From positions 6,065,001-6,129,000 of the forward strand of contig NZ_CP113432.1 in NCBI RefSeq assembly GCF_026686735.1: a DNA stretch of 64,000 nucleotides, written 5' to 3'. Positions 60,248 through 64,000 of this stretch are shown one piece after another. Source of the stretch: Pseudomonas triclosanedens (GTDB taxonomy: Bacteria > Pseudomonadota > Gammaproteobacteria > Pseudomonadales > Pseudomonadaceae). Under the pieces are notes generated by a model. The model saw only the letters and a program-made list of their open reading frames with translations, ran no database searches and had not been told where the DNA came from. Position 1 is the first letter of the stretch; every line of letters begins with the position of its first letter. The position numbers and the translations under genes were made by a program.

Positions 60248-60997
60248 TCAGCCCTCGGCCTTCTGCTGGGTCAGGCGCTTGAGCTTGCGCGTGTTCTCCA
60301 GGTGCTTGCTGGCATGCACGTAGAACGCACGCAGCGCGGCGCCGTCGTCCTCGCGGGAGCCTTCGAAGAGCAGTTTCAGCAGCGGATGGTCGGCGCTGCG
60401 GTTGCCGCCCGGCTTGCGCAGCACGCCCAGGCCGAAGCCGTGACCGAAAGTGAAGGTCTCGTGCTGGGCACAGGTTTCGTCCCAGAACTTCCAGGCGCCG
60501 AAATCCTGCACACGCGCGGCGACGTCGTGGAACAGGATGATGCCGCCCGGCTTGACCTTGGGATACCAGTTGGCGAAGTCCTGGCTCACCGCTTCATAGG
60601 TATGGAAACCGTCGATGTGAAGCAGGTCGATGCTGTCGTCGCTGAAGTGCTGCAACGCCTCTTCGAAGAGCATCCGCATCAGGTACGAGAAGCCGTGGTA
60701 GTGCTGGCGGTTGTGTGTATTCACCGCGCTGAACACCGACTCATCGTACTTGTCGGTATGGGCGTCGCCCTCGAAGGTATCGACCGCGTAGCACAGGCCG
60801 TCGATCTCGTTCTCTTTCATCGACTGGCAGAAGGTGAAGTACGAAAGTCCCTTGTGCGTACCCAGTTCCACCAGGAGCTTGGGGCGCAGCGCGGCGACGA
60901 TGTCGTAGCCGAACGGCAGGTGGTCGACCCAGGTGCTGAAGACCATGTGCAGTGGCTCGAAACGGCGCACCGACGGCGGCATATAAACTGAGGTCAT
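60248..60997 (-). CDS. Class I SAM-dependent methyltransferase
   Basis: 249 aa starting at ATG 60997 with CGGAGG about 10 nt upstream. The SAM site is PKLLVELGTHKGLSYFTFCQSMKE; DLLHIDGFHTYEAVSQDFANWYPKVKPGGIILFHDV is the later core. This type (methyltransferase family 24-like) sits in glycan clusters and methylates sugar hydroxyls. Start overlaps the stop of the upstream acyltransferase (ATGA at 60994-60997), so they are translated together. The same frame is open upstream through that gene, but that part is not this gene. Confidence 0.87.
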   Translation of the reverse strand: MTSVYMPPSVRRFEPLHMVFSTWVDHLPFGYDIVAALRPKLLVELGTHKGLSYFTFCQSMKENEIDGLCYAVDTFEGDAHTDKYDESVFSAVNTHNRQHYHGFSYLMRMLFEEALQHFSDDSIDLLHIDGFHTYEAVSQDFANWYPKVKPGGIILFHDVAARVQDFGAWKFWDETCAQHETFTFGHGFGLGVLRKPGGNRSADHPLLKLLFEGSREDDGAALRAFYVHASKHLENTRKLKRLTQQKAEG

Positions 60998-62091
60998 ACC
61001 GGTAAAGCCTCCGATTTCTTCGAGGGGGAAGAGTAACGACTCTTCAAGGCAAGGAAGGGTTTTTCGATCAGGCCGTAGCTCGCCTGAGCCACTGCCAGCG
61101 CGCCCACGAAGCCCATCAGCAACCGGGCCCAGACGGGCAGCGCGGCGCTGGCGGGAACGTACTGCGGCAAGGCGAGGCTGAGTGCGATCAGCGGCAGGTG
61201 AACCAGATACAGCGAATAGGAAATCCGGCCCAGGTAGCGCAACACCTGGCTGACCGGCGACGCCGTGTTCCGCGAGCCGGCGAGCAGGACCAGGGCGACA
61301 CCGCCCCACAGCAGGCTCTCCGGGATCACGATCCACGGCTGTCGCCAGGAGAAACTCACCACGCCATGCTCGACGGCGATCTGCAGGAAGGCCGCCAGCA
61401 ACACGGTGAGCAGCGCCAGCAGGGCAAGCCGCGAGCCTGGCGAAAGCACCGGCAGGCGCTGGTTGGCGAGCATCCAGCCGATGCCCGCGCCGACCAGGAA
61501 CGCCGGCAGCTTGCCACCCAGGAACAGCGCCCAATAGATGTTCCCGAGCAGGCCGAACGACACCCAGCCCAGACATATCGACACGAACAGCGCAAACCAG
61601 GCCAGCAGCAACGCCGCCAGCAATGCCGGCGCGCGGGCCAGCAGCGCGAAGGCGATGGGCAGGAACAGGTAGAACTGCACTTCCGTCGACAGGCTCCACC
61701 AGACATTGCTGAAGACGCCCACATCCTTGCCCCAGGCGAGGAACAGCAAGGCCGCCGGCAGTTGTCCGTAGTGCCCGGTGAACAGCACGCCAACCAGCAC
61801 GGCCAGGTAGTACAGCGGCAGGATCCGCAGGGCCCGATGCAGTGCGTAGAGCTTCAGGTCCATCGGCTGGCGTTCGCGCAGGCCGTTGAAGAACGGCCGC
61901 GATACCAGGATGCCGCTGAGCAGGAAGAACAGCGTAACGCCGGTATTGCCGGCATAGATGAAAGACAGCCAGTACGTACCCCACGGCGGCGGTGTGAAAC
62001 CAAATGCCTCGGTGACGCCGTGGTAAACGACGACCAGCAGGATGGCGATCCCACGCAGGTCATCGAGTACCGCGACTCTGGACTGGCTCAT
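60994..62091 (-). CDS. Second acyltransferase-3 family membrane protein
   Basis: 365 aa, about ten helices. N-terminal VLDDLRGIAILLVVVYHGVTEAFG; GNTGVTLFFLLSGILVSRPFFNGL; LHRALRILPLYYLAVLVGVLF; NVWWSLSTEVQFYLFLPIAFALL; GRISYSLYLVHLPLIALSL. A paralogue of the protein at 59087-60241 (same motif order, similar length). Its stop overlaps the methyltransferase start; its ATG is 4 bp from the glycosyltransferase stop. O-acylation of a surface sugar is inferred. Confidence 0.88.
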   Translation of the reverse strand: MSQSRVAVLDDLRGIAILLVVVYHGVTEAFGFTPPPWGTYWLSFIYAGNTGVTLFFLLSGILVSRPFFNGLRERQPMDLKLYALHRALRILPLYYLAVLVGVLFTGHYGQLPAALLFLAWGKDVGVFSNVWWSLSTEVQFYLFLPIAFALLARAPALLAALLLAWFALFVSICLGWVSFGLLGNIYWALFLGGKLPAFLVGAGIGWMLANQRLPVLSPGSRLALLALLTVLLAAFLQIAVEHGVVSFSWRQPWIVIPESLLWGGVALVLLAGSRNTASPVSQVLRYLGRISYSLYLVHLPLIALSLALPQYVPASAALPVWARLLMGFVGALAVAQASYGLIEKPFLALKSRYSSPSKKSEALPV

Positions 62092-62095
62092 GGCT

Positions 62096-63091
62096 TCAGT
62101 GCGGCTCCCGTTCGAGCTTGCGCAGATCGTCCTGGAAGGGATGCTCGCCGTTGTACGCGAAGCGATCGAAACGCTCCTGCGCCAGCTCCGCCGAACGCAG
62201 CAGGTAGCGCTGCGCGGGGGCCTTGATCTTGCCCAGGAGAATCGGCTCGACCGTCGGCGAGCGATAACGCCGACCCAGCAATTCGTGCAACTGCGCCTTC
62301 TGCTGTTCGAGGATTTTTGCCCGGCCCTCCACCTGCGACGTGGTCACGCCACCGTGCAACTGGTGGAACGACCCTTCGCCCGCCAGCACATAGAGCTGGG
62401 TGCGTGGATGCCAGGCCAGCGCACCATAGATGTAGAGGTTCAACGCACCGCCACCGGGCATGTCGAAGCGCTCGTCGGCATTGCCGATCTCGGCCAGCAG
62501 CTCTGCGGCCATGAACAGGCAGTTGCACTCCATGAACGGCTGGAAGAAGCCCTTGGGATTGGCGCCGCTCCAGCAGGAAATCTCGAACAGCCGGTAACCG
62601 TTGTTGCGCCAGTCGATGCCCGCCAGCAGCGCCTGTTCCTTCTCCTCGCTGTAACCGCGGGCGAGGTGGTACTGCTGCTCGTCCTCGCCCAGGTGATAGC
62701 CCGGCACGGCGACGAGAGCGCCGGGATCCATGCGCAGCGCCATCAGCGCGTAGCGCACCACACCGGGCGTCACCATTCGCGCGCCGTCGATCATCAGCCC
62801 GATGAAACGCCCGCGCGCCTGGCCGATGGCAAAGTTGATCGCCGGCGCCGGCGAGACCCCCGGCTCATCGCGCAGGAAATAGCGGAAGTTGCCAGGCAGC
62901 CGGGAAATGGCCTCGGCGTCCATGTTTCGCCGCGAGCGGTTCTCCACCAGGATGACTTCGTAGTCATCGGCGCTGACGCCTTCCTGGTAGTCCGGCGCCA
63001 GACTGATCAGCGTATTGAGCGCCTGCCGCGGCATGTCGTAGGCAATGACGATGATCGACAACAGCGGCTTCTGCGGGCTGGGCGCGGTCAT
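62096..63091 (-). CDS. Glycosyltransferase family 2 (GT-A)
   Basis: 331 aa. GT2 N-terminus PLLSIIVIAYDMPRQALNTLISLAP, EVILVENRS, then GRFIGLMIDGARMVTPGV where a DxD-type motif normally stands; here it is MIDGAR. Further blocks: GGGALNLYIYGALAWHPRTQL and LAGEGSFHQLHGGVTTS. Cytoplasmic face of the inner membrane expected; nucleotide sugar unknown. Overlaps the next gene by ATGA at 63088-63091. Confidence 0.86.
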   Translation of the reverse strand: MTAPSPQKPLLSIIVIAYDMPRQALNTLISLAPDYQEGVSADDYEVILVENRSRRNMDAEAISRLPGNFRYFLRDEPGVSPAPAINFAIGQARGRFIGLMIDGARMVTPGVVRYALMALRMDPGALVAVPGYHLGEDEQQYHLARGYSEEKEQALLAGIDWRNNGYRLFEISCWSGANPKGFFQPFMECNCLFMAAELLAEIGNADERFDMPGGGALNLYIYGALAWHPRTQLYVLAGEGSFHQLHGGVTTSQVEGRAKILEQQKAQLHELLGRRYRSPTVEPILLGKIKAPAQRYLLRSAELAQERFDRFAYNGEHPFQDDLRKLEREPH

Positions 63092-64000
63092 GCGGACTGC
63101 ACCCGGCTCAGCGAATGGCCAAGGAAGCGGAAGATGTGCGGATGCGCCGTACCCAGCAGAATCGGGTGGACGCTGGGCGGGTTGCGGTTCTCCCCGCGAA
63201 TCTGCCTGTCCTGCTCGTCGAGCAGCTTGTACACGCGTTCGCGCTCCTCGCGCAGGGTGCCGGTGGTGACACCGCCGTGGAACTGATGGAACGAGCCTTC
63301 GCTATAGAGCAGGTAGAACGGCGTGTTGGGGTATTCGAGCAGGCGCTTGTACAAGTCGAGGTTGGCGTTGCCGCCGCCGAAGTCGTTGTAGCGCGGGTTC
63401 ACTCCGCCCAGCGCCTTCCACTTGCGCATCGACATGCCGATGAAGTTGCTCTCGTAATTGGCCTGGAAGAAGCCGCCCTGGCAGGAGCCGCTGAGCACGG
63501 CGATGTCGAACAGGCGGTAGCCGTTGCTCGGCCACTCGATGCTCTGCAGCAACACCTGCTCGGCGTCCTCGTTGTAGCCCTCATTCACTGCCACCTGCTG
63601 CAGCTTGTGGCCGATGTGGTAGCCCGGCACCGACACCGCCGCCTCGGGCGCCAGGCGGAAGGCGTCCAGCGCATGGCGCAGCACGCCCGGAGAGAGCATG
63701 CGCGCGCCGTCGATCATGATCGCGACGTGGCTGCCTCGGGCCTGGGCGGCGCCGAAGTTGATGGCATGGACCGGCGTACGCTCGGTCTCGTTGCGATGGT
63801 AGTAGCGCACGTTGCCCGCATGGCGGGTCGCCCGCTCGCGGCCCAGCAAGCGATCAGAGTGATTTTCGACGACGATCACTTCGTAATCGCGCTCGTTCAC
63901 TCCGTGCTGGTATGCCGGGCTAAGGGAGTGCAGGGTCTTGTCGGCCTGCTCCGGCATTTTGTAGACGATGACGACGACGCTCAGTCGCGGCGCGCGGCGA
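63088..64000 (-). CDS. Glycosyltransferase family 2, paralogue, 5' end outside window
   Basis: The frame is open to the window edge: RRAPRLSVVVIVYKMPEQADKT before the first ATG at 63957 is the usual GT2 N-terminus, so the true start lies beyond 64000. Visible 304 residues: EVIVVENHSDRLLG, HVAIMIDGARMLSPGV (same MIDGAR as its neighbour), GGGNANLDLYKRLLEYPNTPFYLLYSEGSFHQFHGGVTTG. It is a tandem duplicate of the 62096-63091 gene, and the two starts/stops overlap by ATGA. Likely adds a sugar to the same surface glycan. Confidence 0.84.
   Translation of the reverse strand, partial: RRAPRLSVVVIVYKMPEQADKTLHSLSPAYQHGVNERDYEVIVVENHSDRLLGRERATRHAGNVRYYHRNETERTPVHAINFGAAQARGSHVAIMIDGARMLSPGVLRHALDAFRLAPEAAVSVPGYHIGHKLQQVAVNEGYNEDAEQVLLQSIEWPSNGYRLFDIAVLSGSCQGGFFQANYESNFIGMSMRKWKALGGVNPRYNDFGGGNANLDLYKRLLEYPNTPFYLLYSEGSFHQFHGGVTTGTLREERERVYKLLDEQDRQIRGENRNPPSVHPILLGTAHPHIFRFLGHSLSRVQSA

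Overview
This window is high-GC chromosomal DNA from a Pseudomonas of the P. aeruginosa / P. nitroreducens type. The protein sequences and gene order (dimethylglycine and glycine betaine demethylation genes, heterotetrameric sarcosine oxidase, pycAB, second zwf, uvrD) match, from memory, the PAO1 stretch around PA5396-PA5443, with accessory insertions. No rRNA, tRNA, CRISPR array or complete insertion sequence was seen.

Region 1 (1-27434) is a methylamine catabolic island. GbcA/GbcB demethylate glycine betaine to dimethylglycine. DgcA/DgcB with an electron transfer flavoprotein (EtfA, start of EtfB) take dimethylglycine to sarcosine. SoxBDAG oxidises sarcosine to glycine, and GlyA and threonine aldolase handle glycine/serine/threonine. 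PurU and FdhA deal with the one-carbon units (formyl-THF, formaldehyde). A diverged dipeptidase-like protein and a DUF5943-like protein head the dgc operon. Non-catabolic insertions sit between gbcB and glyA: an EF-G-like GTPase, a 927-bp gene-free stretch packed with DnaA-box-like nonamers and CCACA-N5-TGTGG dyads, a YbjQ protein, and a PAAR-metallopeptidase effector with a translationally coupled periplasmic candidate immunity gene plus a lipoprotein. A 112-bp MITE-like element lies in the gbcA/gbcB divergent promoter region, and palindromic repeats fill several operon gaps.

Region 2 (27435-36362) holds a gene-free stretch with a structured candidate leader in front of a 70-aa ORF, then an amine/polyamine catabolic cluster (substrate-binding protein, class III aminotransferase, APC permease, aldehyde dehydrogenase) divergent from a LysR regulator, then a DUF5924/DUF2914 membrane protein.

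Region 3 (36441-56363) is mostly core chromosome: thioesterase, YjdM/PhnA, diheme cytochrome c, two-subunit pyruvate carboxylase with a divergent LysR, a HexR-like regulator divergent from zwf with a perfect HexR-type operator between them, a U32 tRNA-hydroxylation protein, a DUF3142 protein, a large exported repeat protein, a GGDEF-EAL protein and UvrD. A possible decayed cytochrome gene lies at about 50626-50874.

Region 4 (56369-64000) is an accessory surface-glycan type locus: a sulfatase-like protein with an altered formylglycine motif, a 2-oxoglutarate/Fe(II) oxygenase, two acyltransferase-3 membrane proteins, a methyltransferase and two tandem family-2 glycosyltransferases, the last running off the window. 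It lies where PAO1 carries its common polysaccharide antigen genes (recollection, not checked).
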